Shown here piece by piece: positions 45,305-57,330 of a DNA stretch of 64,000 nucleotides. Source of the stretch: Cristatella mucedo. Lineage: Eukaryota > Bryozoa > Phylactolaemata > Cristatellidae. Made by a program: the position numbers and the translations under genes. The notes beneath the pieces are model-generated. The model searched no databases and was not told the DNA's origin. It worked only from the letters and a program-made list of their open reading frames with translations. The DNA lies in NCBI GenBank assembly GCA_009760855.2, contig WPIO01000050.1:2358501-2422500 (forward strand). The letters are read 5' to 3'. Numbering within the stretch: the stretch's first letter is position 1; every line of letters begins with the position of its first letter.

Positions 45305-48300
45305 ACTTAAATGTCAGTGTATCTCCATCCGTAACTCCACAAAGTCATACAGACCATGCGGGTGTTATGCAGGAGAGTTTTTTTATAGCACACTCACTGC
45401 CTAAGCGGCTTTCGGTACGCATTCGGTAGCCAACAGACTTCGTCTCACGCAACGAAGAGAAAGTGGGAAGCATAGCAGAGTCAGGAGAGCAGTTGAGGTA
45501 GAGAGTAGCATAGAAGTAGCAGTTCAGGACCGCTGAAAAAGATGTGCCATAGTCGGCAGTTGGAGAGTAGACGTCGTTGCGTAAGAATTGTGGAAGCGAG
45601 TTCCACAGTCTAGGACCTGCAGAACTAAAGCTTCTGTCGCCAACTGTCTTTAAGCGGAGGAATGGGACAGCTAATTTATTGTCCACACAGGACCTGAGGG
45701 CGCGAACAGGCTGAAACTGATGCAGCAGTTCAGCTAGGTACGATGGAGCCAAGCAGTACTGGACCTTGCGGGTCAGCGTAAGAACTTTGCTCTGTATCCT
45801 TCGCTCAACCGGCAACCATCCTAGCTCTTTCAGCAGAGGTGACACGTGCTCAAACCGCTGGGACTTGAAGACCAGCCTTGCGGCCGTATTCATAGTCGGC
45901 TGTAGTGGCATAATAGCTTTCTTTGGCAGCCCAGCCAAAAGGGAATTACAATAATTAAGCCGAGACAGAACTAAAGACCTAGTTAAATTTTTTACAAGCC
46001 ACTCTGGAAGACAGCTTCTAATCTTGGATAGGAATCGGATGTGATGGCTAGCTGTAGAGGCAGTCTTCTGAACGAAGCTTTTGAAATTGAGGCAGCTGTC
46101 GAACACGACACCTAAATTTTGAGCACGTGGTGAAGGTCGCACAATAGCATCACCTATTAGAATAGCAAAGCCTTTTAATCCAGCCACACGCTTAGGGTGT
46201 CCTATGAGAAGCAGTTCGGTTTTATCGCCATTTAATTTCAGGAAGTTTTCCGACATCCAGGATTGAATATCGGCAAGGCAAGCATTCAGTTTCTCAGTTG
46301 CTGCAGCAGATTCCGACGGATTAAATGACAAATACAACTGAGTATCGTCAGCATGGAAGTGATATCCTATTCCGTGGGCCTTAATTAATTTTCCCAGAGG
46401 TTGTGTATAAATGGAAAACTGCAAGGGACCGAGTACAGACCCTCGAGGGACTCCACAGGTGACCGTTCTTATGTCTGAGACCTGACCCCCAGACGAAACG
46501 GATTGAACACGATCAGACAAGTATGATTGAAACCACGCCAGTGCTTCGTCTGCCAGACCGATCGTTGTCCTCAATCATTCAAGCAAAACTTCGTGATCAA
46601 TGGTGTCGAAGGCAGTAGACAGATCTAGCAGAGCTAGGGAAGTGACATTCCCGTCGTCGTTGCTACGTAGAATGTCATAGTTACCACGGAGGAGAGCAGT
46701 TTCAGTAGAGTGCTGCCTCTTGAACCCTGATTGAAATGTTTCTGACATTCCATTATTTTCAATATGTTCAACTAGCCGCTTAGCAACAGCTTTTTCAAGA
46801 ATCTTTGATAGGAACGGAAGAAGGGAAACTGGACTATAGTTTGCTAGGACCTCTGTGTCTAATCTAGGCTTTTTAAGAATAGGTCTAACGATTGCCGATT
46901 TAAAGGACTTGGGGACGACCCCTTTTTCCCAAAGAAGCATTAAAAGTCTTGGTTATGGCAGGGCTAAGTTGGTCTGCCAGTGAAGACCACAGAGATGAAG
47001 GTATAGGGTCTTCAGGAGACGAGCTCTTTTTGCTAGACCTTATTAAGGCAGCCACATCACAGGCAGAAACACCGGAGAACCTTTAAAGAAAGGTAACAGG
47101 TTGAGGAACGGCGATTGATTTGGTCTGAGGGGGCTTAATAGAGGTACGAATGTGCACAATTTTTTTTAGTAAAGAAGGCTGAAAACATTTCGGCTGAGCC
47201 CTTAATATCTGGGGATTCAGACCTCAAAGCATTGTCCAGTAAATGGTTTACCGTCTTATAAATCTGTTTAGTGTCCGACTGGCAGGAATTCAGCTTTCTA
47301 ATGAAAAAAGAAGCCCTGGCTTTTTTTAAGCTTTTGGGTGTAAACTCGAAGGAAGTCTTTAAAATTGACTAGGTCTGCCTCAGACCCCGATTTCTTGAAA
47401 CGACGTTGCAGCCTGTGCTTAACACGGCACATCTTAAGGAGTTTTTTTTGTAAATTAAAAGGAATCTCGACGACTTTGAACACGGATAGAGCGAACGGAA
47501 GCATGCCTGTCAAGAGCACTCCTGAGTGTCATGTTCATCGCATCAGTGAGGGTATTGCTGCTGCCGGTCGAGTCTGAATGCAGATCAAGAAGACCTGCAT
47601 CACAAACAGTTTTCAAAAAATTGTCCATGTCAATGCTTTGTAAGTTACGTCGTTTGGCAAATTCGACATTGCTTTGTACGTACGAGGTAGCAGGAACAGT
47701 AAACGAGACCGAACAATGATCTGAGAGGGTCAGTTGGCACACCACAAAGGCAGTGGGGAGGACATCCTTAGTGATCACGAGATCTAGAATGTGGCCACCG
47801 ACGTGGGTGCTATGATTAACGTGTTGGGCCAAACCAAAATTCTCCAGACAGTCAAGAAATGAGCGGCCTGGCGGTTGCTAGGGTTGTCAACGTGAATATT
47901 TAAGTCTCCTACAATCAGTAACGGCCTATCACACACAAATATTTTAGCGAGGAACTCTGAAAACTCCTCTATACAAAAGTTTGGACAGCCAGAAGAAGGC
48001 CAGTATATCGGAACGGTGAGAGGCATTGTCTTTGATGAAGACCTGATAGCAAAAGATTCAAACGGTGACCCATGCGAGAAACTGCACATTTTATCGCCAA
48101 AAGATTCGCGAGCAACAATTGCAACCCCGCCACCAACCTTGTCAGAACGCATGGACTGATAAAATGAGAACCCGGGTGGGGTGGTCTCGGAAATACAGCT
48201 ACTGGAACAAGGCGTAATCCAGGTTTCGGTAAGCAGAAAAACATCTAGCTTCTCCTGGACCACCTGATCGCGGATGAGTAAACCCTTGGTTTTTAGCGAG

Positions 48301-48780
48301 CGGACATTTAGTAGGCGGAATTTAAGAGGCTGTCCATCAACTGGGCGACGGCGATGAAGTGGCTCGTATTCTCTACCGTTTGTGTCCGGCCCGGCGGACA
48401 CTGGCTCTTCAAATTTGAATTGGACCTTGGTAACGGCCGTCGGACGACATTTCACAGCGTGCTGGGCTACGGCGGGTGGGCTACTACCAAAACAAGTACT
48501 ATTTAGCGCTTTAAACTTACGAATCGTAGGTTTGATAGCCGAGCTTTTGATAGGGCGAACGCAGGATGCAGGAAGGTTCTCACTGACCCGCCGGAGAAGG
48601 CCAGCCGGTAGGTATCGACTAATGGCGACATCGCATATAACTTGACGAGGAGACGAACAGTAGAAAGAAAGGTCAGAGGCTAAAACCATGACGAGGTGTT
48701 GCACGGGTCCCTTACAGGAACCCAGCACACGTGCTCGGTACTGCAAGTTATGTGAAAGAAACTGGGATTCTATTTCACCA
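45305..48780 (-). mobile_element. LINE-2, nearly complete L2-like non-LTR retrotransposon
   Basis: Right to left on the minus strand, the first frame (48,806-47,784) has an APE-type endonuclease: LNVRSLKTKG, LDVFLLTETWITP, GGGVAIVARE, LLIVGDLNIHVDNPSN. After a frameshift near 47,830 it continues LDLVITKDVL and LSDHCSVSF. Reverse transcriptase follows: SAIVRPILKKPRLD, LPFLSKILEKAV, FQSGFKRQHSTETALL, LLDLSTAFDTIDH, then CGVPRGSVLGPL and YHFHADDTQLY, with Tyr-Ala-Asp-Asp changed to His-Ala-Asp-Asp. An in-frame TGA at 46,577-46,575 (most simply CGA to TGA) and further breaks between 47,298 and 46,940 inactivate it. The C-terminal domain (LNYCNSLLAGLP, LGWLPVERR) and 3' UTR reach about 45,305. The best-preserved element in the window. 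Confidence 0.9.
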
Positions 48781-48789
48781 AGCTCGATC

Positions 48790-49397
48790 AAAAATGATTT
48801 TGTCAAGGCCGAACTAGTGAATTTCTTGCCAGAACCGGAGACTGATAACTATGTTGAAGATGTGGGCACCGAACCTGCGAAGGCTTTCGAAACGTTGAAT
48901 TAATCCATTGCTTCATCAGAACTGAAATAATTATTCACGTTGATAACGAGAACCATGAAGAATATGTTGCTTCAGTATGGGAAGATGTTGACGAGCTTTT
49001 GCAGTCAACGAAGATTGTTGAAAATGAGATGGATGATGACAAGGACGACGTAAACCCTCAAGATCTCACTGTCGGTTAAGAAAGTCGAGTTGCATTTCTG
49101 GGGTTTGAATCCATTTATAAGCAGGTTCTCGACATCGACGATCAGATGCTCGGCCGTGAAGTTCAAACTGATGCTGATGGTACATTCAATGATCTTAAGA
49201 AATAGTTTGAATCATTTTAGAGCAAGATCCGGGCAGTCTCCCTCAAAGCTAAACGCAAGAAACTTCATAACCTCCGCCAAATAAAAATTCGTGACATTTT
49301 CAGCTAATAAATCTTGAACCCAGAACTGTACTGAAAAATATGCATACTTAGCCGGATGCATACTTAAACGGGTGCTTACCTAAGCGGGAGGCTACTG
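48790..49397 (+). mobile_element. pogo/Tigger-like DNA transposon, 3' remnant
   Basis: Broken plus-strand frames read ELVNFLPEPETDNY, then VASVWEDVDELL, then FIGFE/FLGFES-like, DDQMLGREVQTDADG and SKIRAVSLKAKRKKL, the kind of acidic-then-basic C-terminus seen in CENP-B/Tigger-like transposases. They are followed by a terminal region whose reverse complement starts CAGTAGCCTCCCGCTTAGGT and repeats GCATCCGGCTAAGTATGCAT, typical of pogo-group ends. A TA dinucleotide (49,398-49,399) directly follows, as expected for a TA target duplication. No opposite terminal repeat was found; the 5' part is gone. The left boundary is approximate. Confidence 0.65.
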
Positions 49398-49403
49398 TAC
49401 AGA

Positions 49404-49500
49404 TTGTAACCAAGTTTCAGTTAAGGCGAGTATGTTGAGACCATTTTCAGAAATAAGGTCGCTTATTGCTATAGGTTTATTGCACATTTAGAGATGATTC
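49404..49500 (-). mobile_element. LINE endonuclease fragment beside the Tigger-like end
   Basis: The minus strand reads AIAISDLISENGLNILALTE and then TWLQS, the N-terminal part of an APE-type endonuclease (compare LLTETWITP in LINE-2). It is broken at the TA where the DNA transposon ends. Confidence 0.75.
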
Positions 49501-50070
49501 CAAAGGCAAGGATTAACCTGGGCCTAATGACCACTAAGTTAGAGAGATTTACTGTGACTCATGTGGGAGAGAGTGCTGAGCGGTTGGCGACGATGCTAGG
49601 AGGGCCAAACGAGCGGCTAATTAGCTCTCAGTTACCGCCAAACCTGCAGTGTCTAAACTGGCAGCTCCATTCATCGTGCGGTGGCTCCGGGTTATTTTCA
49701 TTTGTTAATGCATTATTTACGAATCGTAGAAACAGAAGTCACATTTAGGAATGCATTTGATCTACAATGACGAAACGATAATAGCTGCGCACGATCATAA
49801 CTGACATGTAAGTTTCTAGCTGCTGGCATTACTAAGGCCACCGCAATCATGGGAGACCCAGCAACCACAAGCAATTAGCGTGTAGATATCCACAGGCACG
49901 TAATTTCTAACGCACTACGGTTAAGTAAACAGTCAGAATAACTTTAAATAGGTGTATCTTTATCGTTTCTGTACACAATGTTCGTTCGCAGGAACTCCAA
50001 TTTTCGGAAGAATTCTGCAAGAACAAAGAGCGCGGATTGGGGCGCTTAATGTCGGGAGGCGAGAATGAGG
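49500..50070. other. Stretch without a supported gene
   Basis: It may hold more eroded LINE sequence. An 84-codon plus-strand frame (49,494-49,748) is probably antisense to it. Confidence 0.35.
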
Positions 50071-50074
50071 GTCG

Positions 50075-50215
50075 TAATAATGATAATAATAATAATAATA
50101 ATAATGATAATGCACTTGATAAAGCGAACTCGGAGAACTCAATCTCTCTCTAGGCGCTTTACATTTGCTGCAAATGGAAATGCAATTGAATGGTCGTATA
50201 CCACTTAGGCTCTGT
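50075..50215 (-). mobile_element. LINE-1 3' tail with (ATA)n
   Basis: (AATAAT)n at 50,075-50,112, then TGCACTTGATAAAGCGAACT and AATCTCTCTCTAGGCGCTTT. No coding part. Confidence 0.85.
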
Positions 50216-50804
50216 AAAGGCCTTACTAGTTCCATAGTTATGTATAGGCTGGACTAATACTGTAGTTAGTTTTCGACTGGAAAAGTGACGGAAGCCACTA
50301 AACCTATGCTTGGTAAGACAGAGAACGCTCCAAAAAACCGTCAGGCTTAGAACCCTATAAATTTAGTTTGCCGCAGCAACAATTGTTGTAGATCGTTCGT
50401 AGAATCGTTGTAGACGAGGATGAAAAGAGAAAATAATATAAAATAAAAGTAAGCTTCGATGAAACGTTTTTCAGGAAAGTGTACGGTGATCGGTAATGCT
50501 CAACGTAAACGGTCGTACACGTGATGGTGCATTCTATATGGCAAGACACTTTCTATGTGGAAGAGGGTGAAACCATGGCTAAATGAGCAAACAAATGCCA
50601 TGTTCAAGAGGTTGTTCATAAACTCTGTCGCTTGTATACAAATATATTATAATCATTTCTCATGCGTTAATAAAAATTGTGCTTATGAACGTCAGGTAAT
50701 GTTATTTTGGCAGGGTTGCATGCATCTGGATTTCTATTGGTCAGCTGGTACAGCTGCAGTCAAAAGTAAATAACAGTACAGTTACAATTTATTTAATGAA
50801 ATGT

Positions 50805-50935
50805 ATTTGTATAGCGCCCAGAGAAAACTTAATCTATATTCAGGTGCTTCATATATGTCACGGGACTCGAGCCCACGTTCTTAGCCAGGCCTTTCCCGTA
50901 GGGAGCACCTTAACGGCCAGGCCAATTACACACAA
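50805..50935 (-). mobile_element. SINE-2 copy, minus orientation
   Basis: The minus strand reads GGCCTGGCCGTTAAGGTGCT (A-box head), GTGGGCTCGAGTCCCG (B box), GAAGCACCTGAATATAGATT, then TTCTCTGGGCGCTATACAAA. The last two blocks match the LINE-1 3' end. Confidence 0.8.
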
Positions 50936-50942
50936 GCCAGCC

Positions 50943-51360
50943 AAAAATAATAATAATAAAAATAAGACATTTGTAGTGAACCTACAGAGAACTTAATCTC
51001 TTTCCAGACAATTTGCACACGCTTTAAAAAAGCAGGACCAAACTACTAGTGGCAAAATTCGCAACGTCATCAAGCTTAACATTTTTAGATGCGATGTCCG
51101 CAGGATTAGCACATACAAATGGTTAGTAGCATCAGACGCAATGTCAGCACACATGAGCACGCAAATAAATAAAATCTCAAGGAACCGCTCAAAGCTATCA
51201 TAAGCAGGTGTATTTTGAGCTTCCTTTAAATGTCGTCATGTCATTGGATGTCTGTAGGGAGTGACCTCCAAGCTTTTGGAGATTACGAATTAAAGGTTAG
51301 GTCTCCAAAGGTTTGCAGGCTTGAGCGAGGTTTATCCAAGGAGGACGACATTATCAGAGG
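50943..51360 (-). mobile_element. LINE-1 3' fragment
   Basis: TAATAATAA run, AACTTAATCTCTTTCCAG tail, the AGCACACATGAGCACGC block and CAGGTGTATTTTGAGCTTCC match the 3' UTR and end of LINE-1. Decayed. Confidence 0.75.
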
Positions 51361-52270
51361 CTTCAATTTCTATTAATAGTGATACTGAGATGTCTACCGA
51401 AGACCTGCAAACTTATCATTCCTACACTTAAAAGTAGCGCCATAGTGTCGAAATAAAGTCCGGCGGCTGCAAAGGTTGATCGAGAGTTCTTAAGTTAGAA
51501 GGGTTCAACCAGAATAATGGTTTCCAGCCACAGTGAGCCAGCCGCTGCTATAGCTAGTTGCTAAAGTAGCTAAGCATTTACATGCTGGAACATTAAATTT
51601 ACTCTCGCAAGGGGAGCATCCTTTTTCGAAAAATCTGCTGTCTACTGCGAGCAGGAATCTCTAAGCGTTTAGAGTGCACGAATACTAGCGCGTACTTGGG
51701 GAAATAATAACACCTGCAAATCACGTGATTGTCAGACACAGTAAACAGAATCCCAGACACATGCACACCAATCGATCGATGTCGTCCACACCCGTAAAAC
51801 CGATGTCCGCCATTCAATGCACATCCTGTTCTGTTTTTAAGCAGTACCTAGTTACAGCAGCAGAACCATTACCGCACGCTCAATTTAGTTAGAGACTAGC
51901 TAGAGCATCTCAGACACTAGTGCATTGCTATCGCCTCGGCAGAACTCCACAGGGCCACCGGTACGCTGCTTGAGGATAATCCTGCAAACGGTGCCAATAG
52001 CTAAAACTTATTACGTCAGGTGGCAAAGAGAGTTTGAATTTGTCCGCAGTAGTGGAATACGGCGGCTGCGTTTTAATAATAACGACTCTGGTATTGCACG
52101 ATTTTCATCAGCAAGAGGTGATGCACTTTCTGCAATACAGAATTTCGCCTACTGATGAAGCCGGCTTATCATACTGAAAGTACGAGGCTCTCTCGTTCTA
52201 TCTGCTAGTAATGCACCTACACCCGTGTTTAAATTACCAGGTGTAATCCAAACCGTTTCATCTAAAAAAA
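51360..52270. other. Stretch without a supported gene
   Basis: No exon or element recognised. A 76-codon frame at 51,925-52,155 has no support. Confidence 0.4.
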
Positions 52271-52650
52271 TTATATATCTCCATCTGCAATTCTAGAACA
52301 CTACAAATACCGTCTCAGAATTATGCTGGAGAGTTTTCCACGGCACAGTTAAGGTTAGACAGCTTTCAGCTCACACAATACAAAGCCAACCAGAGCCCGT
52401 GCCAGGAAACAGAGATAAAGTGAGAAGCAAGCTGAGTCAGGAGGGCAGTTGAGGAAGTGAGTAGTGTCGCAGAGGCATTTCGGGACGCCTATAATGGATG
52501 TGCAATAGTGAGCAGCAGATGGGAGAAAGTCGTTGCATGATAATTGTGCGAGTGAGTTTTAGAGTCTAGAACATACAGGCCTAATGAGTCAGACTCCAAC
52601 GGTCTTAAATCATGGAGTTGGAAAAGCCATGTATTGTTTAAAGAGAAACA
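52270..52650 (-). mobile_element. LINE-2 3' fragment
   Basis: ATATCTCCATCTGCAATTC, TGCTGGAGAGTTTTCC, AGGGCAGTTGAGG and GTGAGTTTTAGAGTCTAG follow the order of 45,315-45,620. Strongly decayed. Confidence 0.75.
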
Positions 52651-52657
52651 GGGTTAG

Positions 52658-52832
52658 CCATGACGGTACAGTAGGTAAGGTGGATGCTTTTTGACCTTGG
52701 TCCCGTGGTCGTGGGCTCGAATTTGTGGTAGGTGTTTATTTATTATCGCTGCAAACGGTGGCGATAACCACTGAGGCTCTCCTGTCGCTGTACAAGAGAG
52801 GCATTGAATTCAGCTAGTACAGATGCATTTAT
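52658..52832 (+). mobile_element. SINE-1 copy
   Basis: GTAGGTAAGGTGGATGC (A-box region), GTGGTCGTGGGCTCGAATTT (B box), AAACGGTGGCGATAACC, then CTCCTGTCGCTGTACAAGAG. Diverged. Confidence 0.7.
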
Positions 52833-53339
52833 TAGAACCTGATGGCAAGAGGAGCCCGAGGGCTCAGCCTCCTCGCCGTGGTGGGCGAACTATGCCAACG
52901 AGCTAGTGACGACAGATTGCCTATCTTCAGGAGCTGACTCTATCAGCTTTGTTCAGCTTCGGCCTATCCAGGGCACGTGAGCAGGTCCTAAAGTGAAGCA
53001 CCTTTATTCGAGAGCAGAGCGAAATCGTGTCTAAACGTCAGCCTAAGTTTTTTGAGCGCACAATTCGGCTCTTCACAATAAGCAAAATAAGCTTGAGTGG
53101 AAACCTCAATAGAGGAAGCACTAGTGAGTTGACTTACAGCCAACATAACCACTAGAAAACTCATGCAGAAAATTAAACATTCAAAGCAGCCGTGTGAAGA
53201 TGTAGAGATGGTTTAAATAAGAGTCTGCTAAAGCTATGGAAACTGCTGCTATAGGCATGGAGCAAATTGAATGTAATATCCCAGTCTAAGCAGGCCAGAA
53301 TTTTTTGAGACTACAAGTACCTGCTGTTAAGCAGACTTG

Positions 53340-53830
53340 TATCTGGAGCTAGTGTGGTTATCTAGTGAAAGCTCATTTTGGAACAAGGGACATTGGTTTC
53401 GTGCGGGTGCTACGGGAAATCGGCCGGAAGAGCTTACTCTGCGTGTTAAGCTTTCCGATTTCTGAGTCTCGCAGGTTTGCTCTTAACTAATAAGTTGATC
53501 ATTCAGCTGGAGAAACTTTTCACCATCCAAGTGCGAATTTCAAAATTGCACGTAGCAAGGTAGCGAAGTTGACATGCTGGAGGGCTGGAAGGGATCTAAG
53601 CAAAGGCACGGCTTTGTGTCATCGGCGTAAAAGCGAAAGCCTTGATTGTTCACGGAGGTGACATCTGTAAGAGGCAGAGTATATTTTGCGAAGGTAAGCA
53701 GGCCAGGCACAGAGCCCAGGTGTACCCTGTACTTTAGAAACTCCCCAGATAACTGCTGCCCTGGGAATCAATGATTCGGATACTCCAACTGCGATGGGGT
53801 CTAAGCCACACAATAAAGACTGGAAGTATA
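53340..53830 (-). mobile_element. LINE-1 reverse transcriptase fragment
   Basis: Minus-strand translation gives GFRFYADDTK at about 53,610-53,640, the catalytic motif. The flanking AGTTTCTAAAGTACAGGGTA region corresponds to the PQGS segment. Many stops. Frames on this stretch are not host genes. Confidence 0.75.
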
Positions 53831-54379
53831 TTTCAAGTCATTTTCAGGTAACTGCAAGGTTCAGAAGTTGAAAAGTAAATGGCCGGAGGGACGAGAAGAT
53901 ATGCTTGTGCTGCTATCAACACCTAGATACAAGTTTCACGTACCCTCAGAGAAGATTTTTACATTCGTAATAATGTTTTCTGTTACTTTTGTAGAGCATC
54001 TTTCAGCTTGAACTATACGTAGTGTAAAAATTTACAAGGTACAAAAGCCCGAGCCCATCATTTGGCCTGTTGCATTAGTTGACTAATCACACGATATGTG
54101 CATTTTACTCTGAGAAAAATGTCTCTGAGCACTCTAACACGCGTCAATGGAAAAGTATCAATTGGTCGGTGACTGCAAGTGCAACTTCTGTATGCTACGC
54201 TCATCACACGTGCGAGGCATAGATCCAACGCCAACGGTAGACGCGCCCTGTTTGGACTCATTCACCATTCGCAGACTCTTCCGGCGGCCACAGCCTATCC
54301 CTGAGCAGCAGTACACAATCCCGGAGCCGCAATAAAGTTACAGGGAAATTCTGCACCCCTAGGGCCCCAGTGGCCGCTC

Positions 54380-55600
54380 GTGGCACAGAGTGCTTACCTG
54401 GCAATGTCGCCGGTCGCGGCAGCCACCGTAGCGCCCGAGGAGCGTTGCTCCACTCTCCGTCGCCGGGCGCGATTTAGGCTGACGTTTGCATTTCTAACAG
54501 CGGCGGCAATCGCAGCGGCGGTGGCCGCCGCCGCCTCGGCAGCTAGCTGCCACCACAGCGGCAGCTACGACCGTATGCTGCACGGCCGCCGCCTCGGCGG
54601 CGGCGGCGGCGGCCAGCGTCGCCCTCTTTCTCACGCTCGCCTTCTGCCTCTCGCCCGTCCTGCCTCTCGCCACGGCCGCACGTTGGCCGCCGGAATCGAC
54701 ACGGCCGAATGCTGCTCGCGAAAGGGAGAGCAAGCCTTGTTCGGAGAGGGTCAACTTGTCGTCGTCGTCCTCGCTTTCGGCTTTGTCGTCCCGTCGCTCG
54801 CCTCGCGCAGGGGGAGTACATACAGACCGTCGGTTTCCGTCGGGCTACTTCCTCTCTTTTGTGACGAGCTTCCGGCTCTTTCGAGCTTCCGGCGATCTCG
54901 GGCTCGCGTGCTTGTCGCTTCTCTCCGCGAGACGGCGGTCGCCGCCGCCGCCAGCTCAGCCGCCACTCGCTCGCCCATAATGCTGCCGAAGTGCGGGACC
55001 GGTGGCGCCGACGACGGCAGTGCAGAAGAAAGCGCCGCTCCGTGCGTGAGACGCAGCGGAGCGACGCCGCCACAGCAGGTCGCTAGCCACAGCTGAAGCG
55101 CTCGTCGCGTTACTCTGGCCGGCGTTCTCCTCTTTCGTCGAATCGCCCGCCGCTTTGGCACACCGGTCGACGAGTGGGAGACCCAGCGGCAGCAGCGGCG
55201 GCGGCTGCTTGAGGACTGTGATCGCGGCCGCGTGCATCTTGGACGTCTGCACCGGCTACGCGGTGGTGGCGCTGAGGGCGCCCGAACCTCCGCCGTTGCG
55301 TTCCCCTGCTGAGCCGAGCGATCGGCCAGGTCGCGACGACGTCGTTTCGCGTCTGGACAGTCGTGCGGCGGTAGTTGGCGATCGAAATCGCTACCGACGT
55401 AGCGGCCTGCCCTTTCGTTTCGTGCTGCCAACTGGTCGTCCACGGCTGAGGAATGGCGGCTGACTGTAGTCCGGAGGTCTACGGACTGGCTGGGCGGGAA
55501 AGGGCGCCAAGCAAGCGCATGCGCCGGTCGAACGAATCGATATTGGCGGCACCGGCAGGATCGGGTTAGATGGTTCCGCCGCAATACGTAATGCTACTCC
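54380..55600. promoter_or_regulatory. CpG-island-like region, probable promoter and first exon
   Basis: CpG and GC content jump sharply compared with the rest of the window. Long frames are open on both strands (for example 54,380-55,096 plus; 55,584-54,751 minus) because stop codons are rare in such composition. Their products are Ala/Arg/Ser/Gly-rich and do not look like one conserved protein, so I do not call either. GCC/GGC trinucleotide runs lie at 54,515-54,620. A CpG island with a strong splice donor on its left flank suggests the promoter and 5' exon of a gene transcribed leftwards. Confidence 0.6.
54393..54402 (-). other. Strong minus-strand splice donor at the CpG island
   Basis: The minus strand reads CCAG|GTAAGC, with the exon ending at 54,398. 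The frame before it is open for about 66 codons (AAAIAAAVRNANVSLNRARR ... TGDIA) but has no Met after the last stop, so the exon may be 5' UTR or the start may lie in another exon. No downstream (left) exon was found in the LINE-rich 53.8-48 kb. Confidence 0.5.
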
Positions 55601-57240
55601 CGCTTAATTCTTTGTGCTATTTCTAGGGACGATCGCGGCAACTAGACCCGTCTTGGGAGGTGGAGTCTTGACTAATTGGCCACCTCACAGGTCGCGCGAA
55701 TGTCAACTAATGACCGAGACTATGCGGAACGACTACTCAGAGAGAGTCCGAAGGGGATAAAGTAGTTCCATTCCCTGCCCGATAGACTGATTTTCGCCCG
55801 CCTAACTCAGCGGGATAGCCTCTTGGAGGTGGATAAATAAGCTAGCGCTTGCTGGATAGAGGACGGTGAGTATTCCCGAGGTCAGACAGATGTAACTCGA
55901 TCCGAATTTATAGGCTCCACGGAGAAATGTAGTCCGGCCAGGGATTTTTAATTATCGGTGGGTTACTAAACCGATTCATGGAAGCACTTATGATGTTAGA
56001 AGGCTGCTTGTCGTTGTAACGCGGCTGCTAATTCAAGTTATCACGCCCCCACGGAGCAGGCTCAGAGCTATCGCAGTATTTTGATTTTGAATATTTGTCG
56101 ATCGTAGATAGCTACTTGAGCAGATATCTAATTATGTATGGTTTTTCTCAGCAGTGAGGTACTCGCCTGAACAAAGCTGGCCGTGAGCTCGAGCCCTAGA
56201 CTGCTACTACTTCTACTACTACAAATACATTTGATAAAGCCACCTCAGTGAACACAGCCTTGCAGCGTCCGCAAAGCGCCTAAGTAGAGATTAAACACTT
56301 CTAGGTGCCACGTGAATGAATATTTATCTACTATTTAACCTAGCGACGGCTGCGTCCACTTAACGGGCAGGCATGGTTCATCGTGTAATATTCCTCATGG
56401 GCATCGAAGGTCGCTCGCCTCGGTAGTGCTAAAATGTGGGTCTCGTATACCTAACCGCTACATGATTTAAGCCGCCGACTTTTTAGTTACACATTTATGC
56501 TCACATTTTCATTAGTAAATTACGCACTCGGGCTATGCATACAATTAAAGTGCTCCATCTTTGAAACCTAGGTCGTGAGTTTAAGACCTTGCAAAAAAAA
56601 TCTGTTATTGCCAACTGCAAATGAGAGCACTAGCCGCCAAAGCTCATTTGCCATTATAGAAAAACGATGCTTCTGCATCATCTGACCATTACTTTTCAGC
56701 TCCTGGTTTTAGTGGAGGGGTAAGACTCTCACATTTATTGATCGGTTTGTTGATTGAGACCTCCAGTGGGCAATCCTGAACAGCCCACTGCTGGCGAAAC
56801 GGATCACAGTCAAGAATACTTACTTGCCACTCAACAAATGCGCTGGTTGAATCGACCGTCCTTTATTTGCGCTTGTTCTCAACGATCCGAGTTCTGGGCG
56901 AGCGTGCTGCTGAAATTAATTCTTCGCCTTGAAAACATGTTTATTTCTGTCAAAGTTCTTTTATCACTAGGTTAATGAAGCTTTTGAATGATCACTTTTG
57001 CGGTTTTGCGAGTAGAGAGCATGTCTTTACTTCAGCCCATGTTGATCACATTTTTAGCAGCACGTACGATTCCTGTTACGATATTGGCAGCTAATCTTGC
57101 TTGTAAATAAAAAAAATAATGTTCCATACCTCAACCAATCCAATTTTAAATGTCCACGACGGGCTTGCGTTTACTCAATATATGGAAGTCACCCTAACCA
57201 TGTTTATCTCGTCGTTTATTAAGCAGGCTACCGATTGAAC
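55600..57240. other. Stretch without a supported gene
   Basis: Near 56,160-56,330 a possible eroded SINE-2 (GTGAGCTCGAGCCCT) is followed by LINE-1-tail-like sequence (TTTGATAAAGCCACCTCAGT). Otherwise nothing recognised. Confidence 0.4.
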
Positions 57241-57254
57241 ATTCGACCATGCTT

Positions 57255-57330
57255 TCTTAACCGCTGATCTTTAGTGCTTAGAAAGAGATTGGGTTATCTA
57301 TATAGTTGTTAAATTAAATATTATTATTAT
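57255..57330 (+). mobile_element. LINE-1 3' tail, plus orientation
   Basis: GTGCTTAGAAAGAGATTGGG followed by an ATTATTATT end, the plus-strand version of the tail at 37,790-37,862. Confidence 0.7.

Noticed and set aside
54380-55584. 238-codon plus-strand and 277-codon minus-strand frames in the CpG island
   Set aside because: They overlap on opposite strands and reflect GC-rich DNA. Neither has a recognisable domain or a consistent exon structure.
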